Source: Daldinia sp. FL1419
Taxonomy: Eukaryota > Ascomycota > Sordariomycetes > Xylariales > Hypoxylaceae
DNA: 64,000 nt
Direction of reading: 5' to 3'
Assembly (NCBI GenBank): GCA_025201765.1
Contig: MU623361.1
Coordinates: 248,001-312,000 of the forward strand
Under the pieces are notes generated by a model. The model ran no database searches, was not told where the DNA came from, and saw only the letters and a list, made by a program, of their open reading frames with translations. The number at the start of each line of letters is the position of its first letter. Position 1 is the stretch's first letter. The position numbers and the translations under genes are program-made. This document shows positions 35,220-47,075 of the stretch, piece after piece.

Positions 35220-36050
35220 GTGTCTCTGGGATGGCCGGCTGGTTCACAGCAACGGTCTTCGTCTCAGCAGTATCAACCTCAGTCTCAGTTTTTACCTCAA
35301 TCCAATAAACATGAATTGCGAAATCTTGCTGAATTAACCAATACCACTGCTTCTTCCGTTGTTACTACTGTTACTGCAAGCTCCCGGTCTTCTGAGGCCC
35401 CTCGAGCAATATCACCGCCAGCCAATCAGTTATCCCAATTATCCATCCAGGAGACGCCGCAGTCCTCTCATACCATTACCCAGTCCTTCCAGCAACCTCC
35501 CCCTGTCACCCAGGATACCCAGTATACTCACTGCACATACGAGGAAGCAACATCCTCACTACGGCAGCATAAAAGCTGTCGATCATCTCAGTCATCTCGT
35601 CGACGAAAAACCCCTCCAAATTCATTTGAGGAAGTTAGACATAAATCGCCAATCCCGGACGCACTCCCAGCCTCCGTCTCAGTGGCACCTCCTATTACCG
35701 TTCCAGCTACCGCCCCTGTCACCGTCCCTTCAGACCCAATCACGGTTACGGCCACAGCCCCTGTTCTAGTAGAGCCATCCTATTATATGTCCTCGCCATT
35801 TTTCAGCTCTCAACCTGTCCAGCGGCGTGGGCGGCTTTTTCGTACTCGCTCCGGAAATCTAGCGACGGCAGATGAAATTCGGCAGCGTAGAGCACTAGAA
35901 CGACAAGCCGAAGAGTTATTAGAGATGATTCTTGAGGGCTTTGGTGACGAACCCTCTCGCACGATCACCTTCAACCTAGACGACGCTGGCCGCTGGCGCA
36001 TCGTAAGGCAAGACCAACAAGAGGTGGAAGTTTATGAAAATGCTACGTAG
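35220..36050 (+). CDS. Headless Ser/Pro/Gln-rich open frame in frame behind RPA3
   Basis: The frame of RPA3 continues open after its TGA (CGC TTC TCG ...) for 282 codons to a TAG at 36050. There is no in-frame ATG until about two thirds of the way in, before PFFSSQPVQRR, so it cannot be an ordinary independent gene starting here. The encoded sequence looks coding: a Ser/Gln/Pro/Thr-rich disordered region, then a more structured end with RTRSGNLATADEIRQRRALE, a charged helix containing EELLEMILEGF and the strand-like TITFNLDDAGRWRIV. No domain is recognised. Possible explanations are (i) a separate gene whose first exon I have not found, (ii) an RPA3 isoform in which exon 1 (phase 0) splices to one of several in-frame CAG acceptors at 35,250-35,280, or (iii) TGA readthrough. 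Coordinates cover the open frame from its first GTG, which is not claimed as a start codon. Confidence 0.5.
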   Translation: MSLGWPAGSQQRSSSQQYQPQSQFLPQSNKHELRNLAELTNTTASSVVTTVTASSRSSEAPRAISPPANQLSQLSIQETPQSSHTITQSFQQPPPVTQDTQYTHCTYEEATSSLRQHKSCRSSQSSRRRKTPPNSFEEVRHKSPIPDALPASVSVAPPITVPATAPVTVPSDPITVTATAPVLVEPSYYMSSPFFSSQPVQRRGRLFRTRSGNLATADEIRQRRALERQAEELLEMILEGFGDEPSRTITFNLDDAGRWRIVRQDQQEVEVYENAT

Positions 36051-37336
36051 CTTGTGACCTGCCTTAAAAATACTTTTCTTTTAGTAACATGGTATTCTAA
36101 TAGAGATTTCCTAGGATGGAAGAAGGAATAGTACATATTCTTTTGGTGTTCGTTTCTTATTGTGATGATGATTTGAAATTTGCGTAGAAAGGTTAGGTAT
36201 AAGATATTTAGCCCCTTTATTTATGATTAGCTACGTTAGGCCAGAATATCCGGGCGCTAGAACGGTCGTTTACTCAATAGAACGTGAGGCTTTGGCTTGA
36301 ATGATTTCAAAAGGTTTTGGTAAGTTATAAGAGACAATAACATAGTTGCACCACCCCTTTTCGAAGAGGGGAGGTTCCATTTTATGTCCCTGATACGAGG
36401 CTGTTCTATGTATGCCTCTCAATAGGCTAACCTAGGTTCTAGCTGAACTTATAGTTGCCTAACTGCTTATCTAGCAGATACGATTTAGAACTAGTAGTGG
36501 GTATGGGTATGGTTCGTATGGGGCTGATCTGTTAGGGTGGCATTATAGTATGGCCAAGGTCAAGGGAATCAACCATCCACTGCTCCTCGAAATCTTTCTG
36601 CTGAAAATGTATTAAATATGTCGGACCGGCTTAGAATGTGCGAATCGGCCAGCGAACTTAACTATAGACATAGGTCGTCTTATTGATCTTTTCAGACCTT
36701 CTACAAATACCCTCAGCACAACTGATAGCCATACAACTCGGTCTTATTGCATTACGTAGGTCACTTCATATTACTGGCCTCGTCACTAATATCTCTTTAC
36801 AGTTCATCTCATTAGACACAATTACGCCAAGCATACACATGAATCTCATAAGTCACATCTCACATCAACGTCCGGGGAATTAATCAGTCGACAACAGGGT
36901 TTTTTTCATTTATTCCATGCCACGCCTTCTAACAGGCCTTCATCCCTTCATGCCTCAAAATCTCTACCCAGCGGTGCTGCAAATGCCACAAATGCTATAA
37001 AACGATAAGCGTGAGCTACTCCGCAACAAAACGTCGCCTCGACGTCGAAGATATTGAAAAGCAAAAGCAAAAGCCAAACAAAAATTCCTTCGTGGGTATC
37101 TTCTCTCATTACAGGTCTTCCCTTTGCCTGAGCTTGTGCGTGCTGCGTGTTATCCCGTCTATGACTAAAGATTGTAGAACAAGAAAAAAAAAAAAACCTT
37201 GCAAGCCAGCTAAATAGTTCTACACGCCTCAAGACCCCTGTGAATGTATGCAGAAAGCAAAAAGTTGTGAAAACATACGACCGTATATACGTATAGCCTG
37301 TAAAGCAGGTATTAACGTCATCTCATCCCCACACTA
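36051..37336. other. Intergenic between convergent units, no gene seen
   Basis: About 1.3 kb containing 3' flanks of the headless ORF and of the Ams2-like gene. No feature recognised. Confidence 0.6.
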
Positions 37337-40300
37337 TTAATATTCCGCATCCATATCGGCCCATCCGCCTGTATGTTTATCGTAGGTAATGTGCTGGCCG
37401 AAATTCCGTCCCTGATCCTCGTTGCGCGCCGAAGGTGAACTACGCTGGGCCACGTCAAGACCAAATAAGTTGCCAAAGTCCAAAGAAGCGTGGGTAAGGT
37501 CTCCGCCATCCAGTGGTGCAAGAGAACTTAGATCCAACTGGAAACCTGGGGATGATGGTATTGGCATGTTAAATTGCTCCAGATCAGGTATCAGCTGATG
37601 AATGGATCTTGATAACGGCGTATCGAAGATCTGACTGTCTAAAAGGTGCGAAGGTAACAGACTGCCCGGTGAATGGCGCTTAGCTGCACTAGAGCGAGGA
37701 GTTCGGGTTGGAGTACGTTGCGCCATTAAAATCTGGCTCGGAGAGTTGACGGACCTGCCAGAGCGCATAGATCTAGTAACACTTCTAGTGACTGGTCGGT
37801 GGCTCGGAGTTGGACGAGTCGGGGTCTTAAAGGGACCACTGTGGCTGGCCTTCGGGGGCGGTGTTGAAGGTCGAGGAGGGGTACCGAATATGTCCGCCAA
37901 ATCCTCTTCTCCTAGGCCACTATTCTCTTTCTCCAGCTCGTGCCCACCTCTTGTATTTGGGTATTCAGGTGACGTCTGCATAATGTTAATGTCAGCTTCA
38001 CCTAGAATCCTCTGTTCTCCGTCTTTACGGGGGGACGGAAAAAGAAGGCGTCGAGTAACTCCAAGGTCGTCGTCGATAGCAATGGGACTACCCGGAGTAC
38101 CACTTCCCCTAGAACGTGTAGACCCCCGAGAATGTGTCGAACCTCGACAGGTTGGTTCTAGATCACTTTTCTCACATCCCTGACCCAAGTTCATTCCAAG
38201 GCCTTGCTGCTGTGTCTGCTTGAGGGACTCGGCCAAGTTTTTCGGAGATGGAGGTCCGTCTAATGGCCCTAGAGGATCCGTAGGTGGGCAAGCCTCCGAG
38301 GTTAAGCTCGGCTGAGAATCGCTCTTCGTACGTGCCTTCTTCGAGCGGGGCTGCGTGTTACCATTTGCTCTCTTCTTTCGTGTCTGGGAGAGTCTTTGCT
38401 CATCTTTCTCCCATTTTTCTGCAGGTCTGTGCTGTTTAAACTTACTAAACCAGATGCCGCAAGCTATAATCTTGTTAGTTAGAACCAAGGTGACCTGTAT
38501 TGCCCGGAACTTACGATTGCAAAGTAATACTTCGTTCCATGCGCTTTTGCTATCCTTTGGACCCAAGGACTTCTTAATAATTTCGTACAAAGTTACTTTG
38601 CCTTCGGTATCTCTTTCAAGGACGTTGATGGCAGTAACATAGCCTGGCTTTTCCGAATATTCATGATAGGCGGGAATACCTTTGTGTTCCTGTTTCCAAA
38701 TCTTCCGCCATGTGGGCGTTTGTAGAGCCCCACAGTTGCGACAGAATGACGGGAGCTGACCCTGAGCAACAGCCTCCTCTAATTTCTGCCGAATCGTCTG
38801 TCTCTTCACAAAATTCTTATTAGACTTCCCATCAGTAGGTCCAATTGCATCGGTCTGGGGATGTGCGGGCTCTGAGTGGAGCGTAGGAAAAGTCAGTTGA
38901 GGAAGAACCGGATCGCTTGCAGGTACTGCTGGAAGCTCGGGTTCTGGTTCTTGATGTGTGTCCTGGGTCTGTTGAAGTATAGGCGGTTCCATTCGGCCAT
39001 CGACGAGCTCCGTAGTTATTTGTGCATTATCGTACCTTGGCAAACTTTCGGGAGCCTGAGTAATTGAATGACCGTCGCTTGCGGACAGCGGACGTTGAGT
39101 CTGACATTCCACAAAGCTATCCATGTGAGTTAATTCCAGGTTCGATACATTCTCTTGTGTGGATCTTTTCTCTGGTAAAGCTTCCTTTTCTACGCGTTGC
39201 TCCTCGCTAACTTCAGCCTCGGCCCTTGCCGTTGGTAAACGTGGGGTCTCGGAGACCACTGGGGCTTTAGCAACTTCGCTAGCTTTTCGACTTAGGTGAG
39301 GCGGATTATATATCGACGTTTGGGGCAATAACTCGGGAGGACCAGGAGTCTCTGTGTGAATAATAAGGTCATTTTGAATATTGGTTGGCGGTTTTTTTGC
39401 CCGGCTTCGGCGGGGTTTCGGCTTCGCTACCGCGGGGGCCTTTTGTGTCGGATTAGTCTCCTCTATTCGGCTGTCTAATCCTCCACTCATATATCCCGAG
39501 TCGGGCTGCGGCATTGCTACGGGCATTGGCGGAAGGACAGGGCTAGAAGGGGCTGGGCTCGATCGCATACTATATAATGCAGATCGTGGAACCGGAGGTG
39601 ATGACCCGATGTCGGGACTAGCTTCATCAGAATATGTATGAGATGGCGACGCACCCGCAGACTCCACCGGAGATCGAGCGTCCTGGCTTTGAGACATGGA
39701 CGCACTCGGCTCTCGGAAAGATGGCGTAAAGGAGCGGTCCATCCCCGAACTTGATATCGATTCTCGTCTCAACCTGCTAGGAGCTAGGGGTCGTGGGTGA
39801 GGAAGGCCTGAAAAACGAGAGTCGGGGACAGGCGTTGGGGCTCGTGGGACCTCTTGGCCCGTAGGAGCATCCCCCGCGGATGCAATAGGTCGAAAATTTC
39901 GAATCGATCCCGCGGTGCTAGCAACAACTCGAAGTGATTCAGGTACGGAACCGAATGTAGCAGTATTGCTACGCTCTGCTTTGGTCATCGTAGCTCTCTT
40001 TTTACTTCGTGGTGGGCCATCATCCGCATCAGTACCGTCCTCGTAGCCCGATGTACTACCTTCAGCTGGAAGTGGCTTCTTTCGCGGCCGTCCCCTGGGT
40101 CTTCCAGACGGTGGGCGGCTCGATGCCCTGGAAGCCGGACGTGATTGGGGTTTGCTTCCCTTGGCTTGAATTGGTACTATCGCCAACTCATCCATAGGCA
40201 TGCCTTGCTTCTGGGGAGCAGACTCTTGAATCGAAGGCGGTCCACGCGGTTCTCTGATACTTGGTTCGACCGAAGCAGGCCGGCTTCCTGGTGCTGATAT

Positions 40301-41062
40301 TGGTCCTTGAAAGCTTGACATGGGTGTGTTGACTCGAGCCTCATGGTTGGGATAAAAAGGCTGAATGGGTGTAGGAACCATAGAACTAATAGGTGCTCCC
40401 TGTGGTTGAGCCAAGTTTGAGTGAGATTGGGTGAATGAATTCCATTCGGTGTTTTCTGAGGGGGTAGGCGTTGAGATTCTCGGAACGGTAATTGGCTCTA
40501 TAGTAGTCGTTTGGGTTGGATTATTTCGTGCGATTTTTGGAACGGGAGTCAACTTCAGTCTAACTTCGAGAGTCTCCCTAATACCGGTTCCAAAGGCGGC
40601 AAGCAGGTTCTTCGTAATACGTCCGGTAACCAACTGTGGAGCGTTGGTTGAATTGGGACCTTGATCGATGCCCCAGCTCAGCATACCCTGTCCGACTAGG
40701 GGTACGTCTGGTTCGGAGTAGTCATAAGCATAGACAGTATAGTCCTTTTCAGCACTACCAATTAGCTCTGGGCTGCATTGAGCCACTGCTTGTAGGCATG
40801 GCCTAAGATCAACGACACCAATCCGATTATGCTCGTCCATCGGGATCGTTTGGACTTGAAGAACGTGAGGCCATCGGGCAAGACATCGTTCTTGACAATC
40901 TTTATCGAACGTATATTGGACTTTTACTGCACAGCATGATTAGTCCATGAAGCATCATTCGAGGGATCGATGATGCTTACGCCCCATGGGTTTCACTTGT
41001 AACCCATATTCATCGACGTCTTGATTACCACTCCAAGGAGCATTGCTAGCGTGGTTCGCCAT
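37337..41062 (-). CDS. Ams2/Spt21-like GATA zinc-finger regulator of histone genes
   Basis: Three exons on the minus strand: 41062-40981, 40926-38515, 38463-37337, giving 1,206 residues. The N-terminal Ams2/Spt21 domain (about 28-145) is clear: LKVQYTFDKDCQERCLARWP, then DYTVYAYDYSEPDVPLVGQG and a GRITKNLLAAFGTG stretch. Fission-yeast Ams2 activates histone genes and supports CENP-A loading; budding-yeast Spt21 activates histone genes with Spt10. Ser/Pro-rich sequence follows, with an AT-hook (GRPRGRPRKKP). A GATA-type finger has Cys756/759 (CRNCG) and Cys830/833 (CNPCGIW), separated by 70 residues rather than the canonical 17-20. The 51-bp intron 38514-38464 (donor C|GTAAGT, CTAAC branch, TATAG acceptor) interrupts the last Cys pair; it is a multiple of three and free of stops, so reading through it hides it. 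Basic SP/TP-rich C-terminus (about 1,020-1,100). The first exon supplies MANHASNAPWSGNQD. Confidence 0.88.
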
Positions 41063-42252
41063 ATTGGCAGTAGAGGCCCTTGGCCACTTATCAAGACTTT
41101 AGATGCACACGAATGGGCGGATGAGAACCTCAAATAGTTTATTGAAAGAGTATACGATATAACGGACGGGTGGGATTCGCGAATTGGCGTTATCGGAGAC
41201 GTGTCATGGTATTGAATCGCTGTAAGAGAATTTTATAATACCGACACTGTTTCGCTAGGGCGTGAAGGTAGAACTTGAGTACGGTATATCGTACTAAAAA
41301 AATGAAAAAAAAATAATAATTATTGTATGTGTAATGATCATCAGGCTCAATAAGCGAAGAGGGTCATTAAGTTCAATCTAATTGTAACGGGTAAAAGTCC
41401 AATAATTGTCGAACAGGGGGAAAATGATGAAGAAGTTGAGGATATTGTAGATTGACGAATTAAGGTACAAAAGTACGAAAGTACAAGTTGGGTGGAACAG
41501 ATATTTAGGAAGCTGAAGTACCGGGCAACGCGCTGAGGGCTCAGTGGGGATACGCGCTAAATAGTTTCAATTCAAGAACGCGTTAAAAGCGTGTCTCGCG
41601 GTAAGAGATCACGTCACTAGATCAGGGGAGGCTGGGCTGAAAAAAACGCTAGGACCATCCGTAAGAAATCGGGAATCATGTGGGGTCGTGACGCACAGAC
41701 TACTATGTATATATGCCGACCTTTTGAAGAAAGACGCTAGTATGAATTAAGCCAACACGACAAGAAGGCGGACGCCAACGCCCGAAGGTACAGCTGCAAG
41801 TGCTTCTCGAATCCGGAAAAAGTTGTTAAATTTGTTTGTAGGATTTCAAGAGGGGGACTCCGAGAACATATTTATACCAGCCGGCGTGGCCCACAATTCT
41901 ACGGCCCCTTTAATGACTCAGCCAATAAAAGGCTTTGTCTAGTTACATACACCCCGAACCTCACCCCCTTTACACCAACTTTTTGGTTACCTATCTTAAG
42001 TTAGGTAGGTAACGCCCTTGAAAGGTGCGTAATTTAATACGTGCCAAGGTATTTCTTCCGGAATGCCTGTAGGTAACCATCATCAGATGGACATCCACCT
42101 ATTAACCCCCCTAATGGCCCCTGATGTGCCCTTGCTTCGTTTGCATCGATTGATTTTCGCACAAGTTCTGCACCGAGAGTCTGCCTTCTCTAGCCTTTTC
42201 TGGCTTTTTATAATATACATGAAGAGGTAATGCGGTATGGTATACTATTTGG
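41063..42252. other. Intergenic upstream of the Ams2-like gene
   Basis: About 1.2 kb: presumed promoter and leader of the Ams2-like gene and 3' flank of the HIBCH gene. Contains an A/T tract near 41,295-41,325. No gene seen. Confidence 0.6.
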
Positions 42253-43813
42253 TTATTCGTCCTTCCATTCCGCCTTGCCCTCTTCGTTCACGGTAGTCTT
42301 CCTGGATAGAATTTCATCCACGATGGCGCCAATACCCTGCCTGCCATTCTTCTTTCGGACCAATTGTTCCCGAATCTCGTAGCGGGATGATCTACTTTCC
42401 TTAACCGCTGTTTCCACATCCTCTTCGGTGGGTATGCCGAATGATCGATAAGGATATTCGCTATAGTCCCTGTCCGTCACCAAATTCAACTTCGCCGGAC
42501 CACTGCTGAGTTGAAAGAAGGGATCGACGATGTCTACTGAAACATCTTCCAGCTTAGCCGGATTCCACTGCGGGGGCTTACGCGTTCGTAATCGCGCCGT
42601 AACGCCCTCTACAAAGTCAGCGTGCTTCATAAACCTAGCTGCTATTTGGTGTTCTCTTTGGAATGTCTCAGAAATGGTCCAGTTGCGGCCCAGTCTCATT
42701 TGCCTGAGAGCTACATGAACTGAGGTTGGCGATCGTTGATCTAGGGTTTCCAACGTCTTCTCAGCCCAAGCTTGAGTGGCACCTTGCTCTGCCCTCAGAG
42801 CAGTTATGATATCAGTAACATTGTTTTTGTTGAAACATCGATCAATAGCATTTCGGAGCTCGCCACCTAAAAGGATCGGTTCTGCAGGTGGTAACCCGGT
42901 CGCATATTCCTCGATGGTCATTTCGATAATAGCCAGGCGCTCTTCCATTGTATTATAATCCTTAAATCGTAACTCGGCCAAACGGGATTCTAGACTTGGT
43001 AAACTGGTCGAGTGTAAATAGTGAGTTGCAATCCCTGAGTAAAATACGTTTGCTCCTGTTAGTCGCTCGCTTGTGAGGGCGAGGTAAGTGCCTATGGAAC
43101 CTGCCATCCTCGGTAGGAAGAACGAGGCACCGACGTCCGGGAAAAAGCCAATGGTGGTCTCTGGCATTGCGAAGACAGTCCTTTCGGTGGCAATTCGGAA
43201 TGGGGCATGAATGCTGAGCCCTACACCACCACCCATTGTGATGCCGTCCATAAATGCGATATATGGTTTCTTATATGTCGCAATGTAGTGGTCTAACTGG
43301 TACTCCTGGGCAAAGTACTCTACTGATTTGCTCTGACCCTCTGGGCCCTCTTTGTTTTGCTCCGCCAATTCGAGGATGTCTCCTCCCGAACAAAACGCCT
43401 TCTCACCAACACCCTTCATAACAATCACGTTTGCCATATCTGATTTTTCCCACTCAACCAGGCGGGGAAATATTTTCCTAATCATAGAACCGGTGAGTGC
43501 GTTGTATTTCGCAGGTCGATTAAGCTCCACGGTCCGCAGACCATATATATTATTGAAGAGGACATCGTCAGGCGTATCAGTATCGAGCTCTTTAGGAAGT
43601 TGTCTGATAGGGCCTGTAGACATCTGCATTCACGAATCAGCAATTGCCCAATGAGAATTTATTTTACTATTGCCATCATACTTGTGCTCGTGCCGCAGTT
43701 TGAGGACTTAGTATTTTAGCTCGTAATGGCATAGTAGAACTTGTTCTCCAGCAAGGAGAGGTGGCAGTGGCTGCTGCTGACCCAGCCCTCCTTATCAAGA
43801 CTCTGAAAGACAT
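42253..43813 (-). CDS. Mitochondrial 3-hydroxyisobutyryl-CoA hydrolase (HIBCH/Ehd3)
   Basis: Two exons on the minus strand, 43813-43682 and 43623-42253 (phase 0, donor CAA|GTATGA, acceptor ATGCAG), giving 500 residues. The enzyme releases CoA from 3-hydroxyisobutyryl-CoA in valine breakdown in mitochondria. Exon 1 (MSFRVLIRRAGSAAATATSP...) is an Arg/Ser/Ala-rich, acid-free presequence, supporting the two-exon model over a start in exon 2. Crotonase-fold landmarks: LNRPAKYNALTGSM, the oxyanion-hole loop FCSGGD at 121-126, GGGVGLS around 174-180, and the hydrolase-specific PETTIGFFPDVGAS at 198-211, whose Glu and Asp correspond to catalytic residues of the family. The C-terminal 200 residues (NVTDIITALRAEQG, then the region around FQREHQIAARFM) match the extended HIBCH tail, not simple enoyl-CoA hydratases. 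Starts 519 bp from the divergent SmD2 gene. Confidence 0.93.
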
Positions 43814-44332
43814 CTAATCCAAGTTTTTCAGATACGCAACCCTCTGGCTATGCGCGCATCGGATACCTGGGTTATTGGAGTCAAGGGTCCGGGGGTCAAT
43901 TTTGCGACGAGCAGTTTTTGATGCGTGTCGGAGTTGATATCCTCGGTTTAAAAAAAATTGATATCTTTTTACCCGAAGTACTTAGTACCAAAGTACAAAG
44001 TGAGAGGAGATGCCGGGGCGGATCCAAGTGTCGGGACTCGGGATCATAGGTAAATGTGGACGGTACCTAGGTACGTACCATATTCCTGGCGTAACCTTCA
44101 TCTGTATCAAAGTGGAGACCCATTCTGTTTTGCATTAAAAACATAAACCTTATCCTACTACCTAGGTATAGACTAATCATGAGCTAGACGCGTTATGACC
44201 AATTGAATCTTTTCTTTTTTCCGGCGCACTAAGACTTTGGATATTTCAAAAGAACCAAGACTAAACATTTCAGCCTTGCCTCAACTTAGCCGGATTATAG
44301 CTTCGAGATTCGATAATTCATCTACGACAACC
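43814..44332. promoter_or_regulatory. Divergent promoter region of HIBCH and SmD2 genes
   Basis: The 519 bp between two opposed start codons. It contains a CCTAGGTACGTACC-type motif near 44,067 and a second TACCTAGG near 44,159. No specific binding site is claimed. Confidence 0.5.
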
Positions 44333-44863
44333 ATGGCAGACACAAAGATCCAGTAAGCTCAAAAAGGCACATTTATTTTAATATCTCAAGCTAATTATAC
44401 CTTAGGGAGCTTCTTACGAAGCCACGAAACGAATTGACGTGCGTAATCCGTCCTACGATTCACGAACCTTCCTCCTTTCTAACGCGCGTAACAGGGAGTA
44501 TGAGATCTCGCTTCTAGAAGAGCACGAGTTCAGTGCTGGTCCTCTTTCAATCCTTCAAACTGCTGTCCGAAGTCATACCCAAGTCCTGATCTCTTGTCGC
44601 AACAACCGAAAGCTCCTAGCTCGCGTTAAGGCCTTTGACCGCCATTGCAACATGGTGCTAGAGAACGTTAAGGAGATGTGGACCGAGACGCCAAAACTAT
44701 CAAATGGGAAGAAAGGCCGACCTGTCAATAAGGATCGATTTATTAGCAAGATGTGTGTTGTTTTGTACCCTACGCGTATGGCTTGGGAATAGCAGGGCTA
44801 ATGCTTTATTTTTTTTACAGGTTCCTGAGAGGAGACTCGGTCATCCTAGTCCTACTCAGTTAG
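44333..44863 (+). CDS. SMD2: Small nuclear ribonucleoprotein SmD2
   Basis: Four exons: 44333-44352, 44406-44438, 44495-44752, 44821-44863, giving 117 residues, as expected for this highly conserved protein. SmD2 is one of the seven Sm ring proteins on U1, U2, U4 and U5 snRNAs. Sm1 lies in [20 protein letters not shown] through [17 protein letters not shown], and Sm2 ([15 protein letters not shown]) is completed across the last junction. The first coding exon is only 20 bases (MADTKIQ with the Gln codon split CA|G) and the second 33 bases; the phases (2, 2, 2) and conserved sequence fix them. Donors are GTAAGC, GTGCGT and GTGTGT. Confidence 0.95.
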
Positions 44864-45182
44864 AAAAATAATGTAGGAACTTTGGTTATTGTATTCGACT
44901 CGTGGACGCGGCGCATTCATTCATAGTACAACGTCTAAAATAGGTAGACGGGACATGAAGGCCGAGACAATATACTATAATATAGTAATATGTCTTGTGG
45001 GAGTGCTCATTACGGTAATAGCAGTTTGTCGGAGCTGCCTAAGAAGGACATATTGAGCAACCAAGAAGGAAGCCGTAATCATGGGATGAAATAGGGTGCA
45101 GATATTACTAAAATCTGATTAAATACTCTGCACTACTAAACTCGACTCGTTACTGTTACAAGACCCGTAGGTGAGCTAACAA
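44864..45182. other. Intergenic between convergent SmD2 and DHA kinase genes
   Basis: The 319 bp of shared 3' flank. No terminator-like signal beyond AT-rich sequence around 44,970-44,990 can be named. Confidence 0.5.
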
Positions 45183-47075
45183 TTAAATGGTTTCCCAGCT
45201 ATCATCGTCGGATTTTATCCCGGCAAGGCCCAGGAAGAAATTCGCCAATCCCCAAGCGCCTGGGTCAGGTACTTGCTCAAACCCAAAACCCCCAACATAC
45301 ACTGCTCGGCCCAGGCTAGGCTTCATCCCCTTGGTATCCTCAGCGGCCTTCTTTGAAGCCTCAGCTGCTTTCTTGAGATCGCCTGTCTTGCCGAGAACTT
45401 CGACGAACGGGTATAAGGCATCTACCAAGGTGCGATCACCAGGCCTAGCAGGTGTATACCTCGATAGCGCATCGCAGCTCTGCTTGAGAGCGTCCGCCCA
45501 TATCTGTGGAGAAGCATCTCCTGGCGCAAGTGTCCGGAGTGCGTGAACAAGAGCGTTCAAAAAGATTGCAAACAGCGCTCCTGAAGTGCCATCCATTGCC
45601 TTTTCAACAATTGTGACGATGTGAGAAAGATCAACGACGACGTCCCCTGTTGCCGGCTTCTCCTTCAAGTGATTGAGGACAGCTGTAAGTTGTTAATTCA
45701 TTATCTCCCATGGATACTTTCGGCGTTAGCTTACCTTCAGCGCCACGTTTGAGGCCGATTCCGCAGTCTCCATCCCCGACTACGGTATCATATCTAGTTA
45801 CTTCTGGCTCAGCTGCGATCATAGCGCGCAAGCCTGAAGCTAGAACATCATTAAATGCATTTCCGTTAGCCTTGAGACCACTTGATTTGATGCTCTGTCC
45901 GGAGCCTGTTCCATCTTCCCGAGTAGCGGTATTCTTTGCTTCCCACGTGGTTTTCTGGATCGGCGCCGACCAGCCAGTAGCTTCGCATGGATAGTCCAGG
46001 AGTTGAATCATGCTCGGCCCACCGATATCTGTGTTAACGACATTCAGGAGCGAAATACTGAATCCCAGCCCATTCAAGCTTGTCACTGTAGTGCGCCAAG
46101 TTAGTAACTCATATTTTCGAGGATTTCTACAGCGATAGAAGGATACTTACTGTATGTTCCGCTAAGAATTCTCACAGGCTGGATACCCCAGGATGATTTC
46201 AGTTGTCTAACTACCTCGGCAGTGATACCACCTAATTCGAGGACGCTAACACCTCCGAGGTTGTTAACGAGGAGTACTATTTCGTTAGAGTTCACGTTAA
46301 GAAACGCCCTGTCCTTGTCATTCTGGTCCAGAAGCTGGGATATCATTGTGCCCACGAGCTCTGTGAGTTCGACCTTCTTTCGCCCTGACCCTGCTTCGTT
46401 ATGTATACCCATACCAATCTCTACCTCGCCGTCTTGGAGGCTTTCTGCGGCATTTGAGCCGATGGCTCTTCCGGGCACATGCACATGATCAAGGCTGGCT
46501 CCGACACTCACAAGATTGGCTGCGGTGAGTTTTGCGACCTTGTAAACTTCTTCAAGGCTGCGTCCCTGTGCTGCGAGAGCGCCGGCTATCTTGTGCACTA
46601 GTACAGTTCCGGCAATTCCTCTTCTGCCAACCTTGCCCCCCTTTTCCCTGCCGACTCCAACGTCATCGCCGACAATGACCATCTCGACATTCAGACCGTC
46701 AGCTTTTGCCTTCTCAACTGCCATACCGAAATTAAGAACATCGCCAGTATAGTTCATGACGGTAACCAAGACTCCCTTATCGGTATCTACTCTTGAAGTG
46801 ATAGCCCTGCGGATTTGCTCCGCGCTGGGTGACGCGAAGATAGTTCCTGCTACAGCAGCCGAGAGCAAGCCAGAACCAACAAAGGCACCAAAGCTCGGCT
46901 CGTGACCACTGCCACCACCACTGATAATTGAGACTTGTGAAGCCTCATGGCTGGGTCTCTTATAGACGATCTTGTTGTCAGCATCCAGGGCTATGGAGGG
47001 GTTAGTAAGCGTAAGGCTCTCGAGGGCCGAGTTCACCAGTAGGGTAGGGTCGTTGATGAAGTGTCTAGCAGACAT
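45183..47075 (-). CDS. DAK: ATP-dependent dihydroxyacetone kinase
   Basis: Three exons on the minus strand: 47075-46151, 46085-45735, 45682-45183, giving 591 residues; both introns are phase 1 with good GTAAGT/GTAAGC donors. The enzyme phosphorylates dihydroxyacetone (and glyceraldehyde) in the cytosol, feeding glycerol-derived carbon into glycolysis and detoxifying DHA. The N-terminal DhaK domain (about 1-345) has ISGGGSGHEPS at 51-61 and the substrate-binding His225 in GMGIHNEAG, which forms a covalent hemiaminal with DHA in the family. The C-terminal DhaL domain (about 400-591) has the Mg-ATP aspartates Asp413 and Asp415 in VVGDGDCG, followed by GTSGALFAIFLNAL. The start at MSARHFINDP is favoured by family length, although the frame is open 57 codons further upstream. 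Confidence 0.93.
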
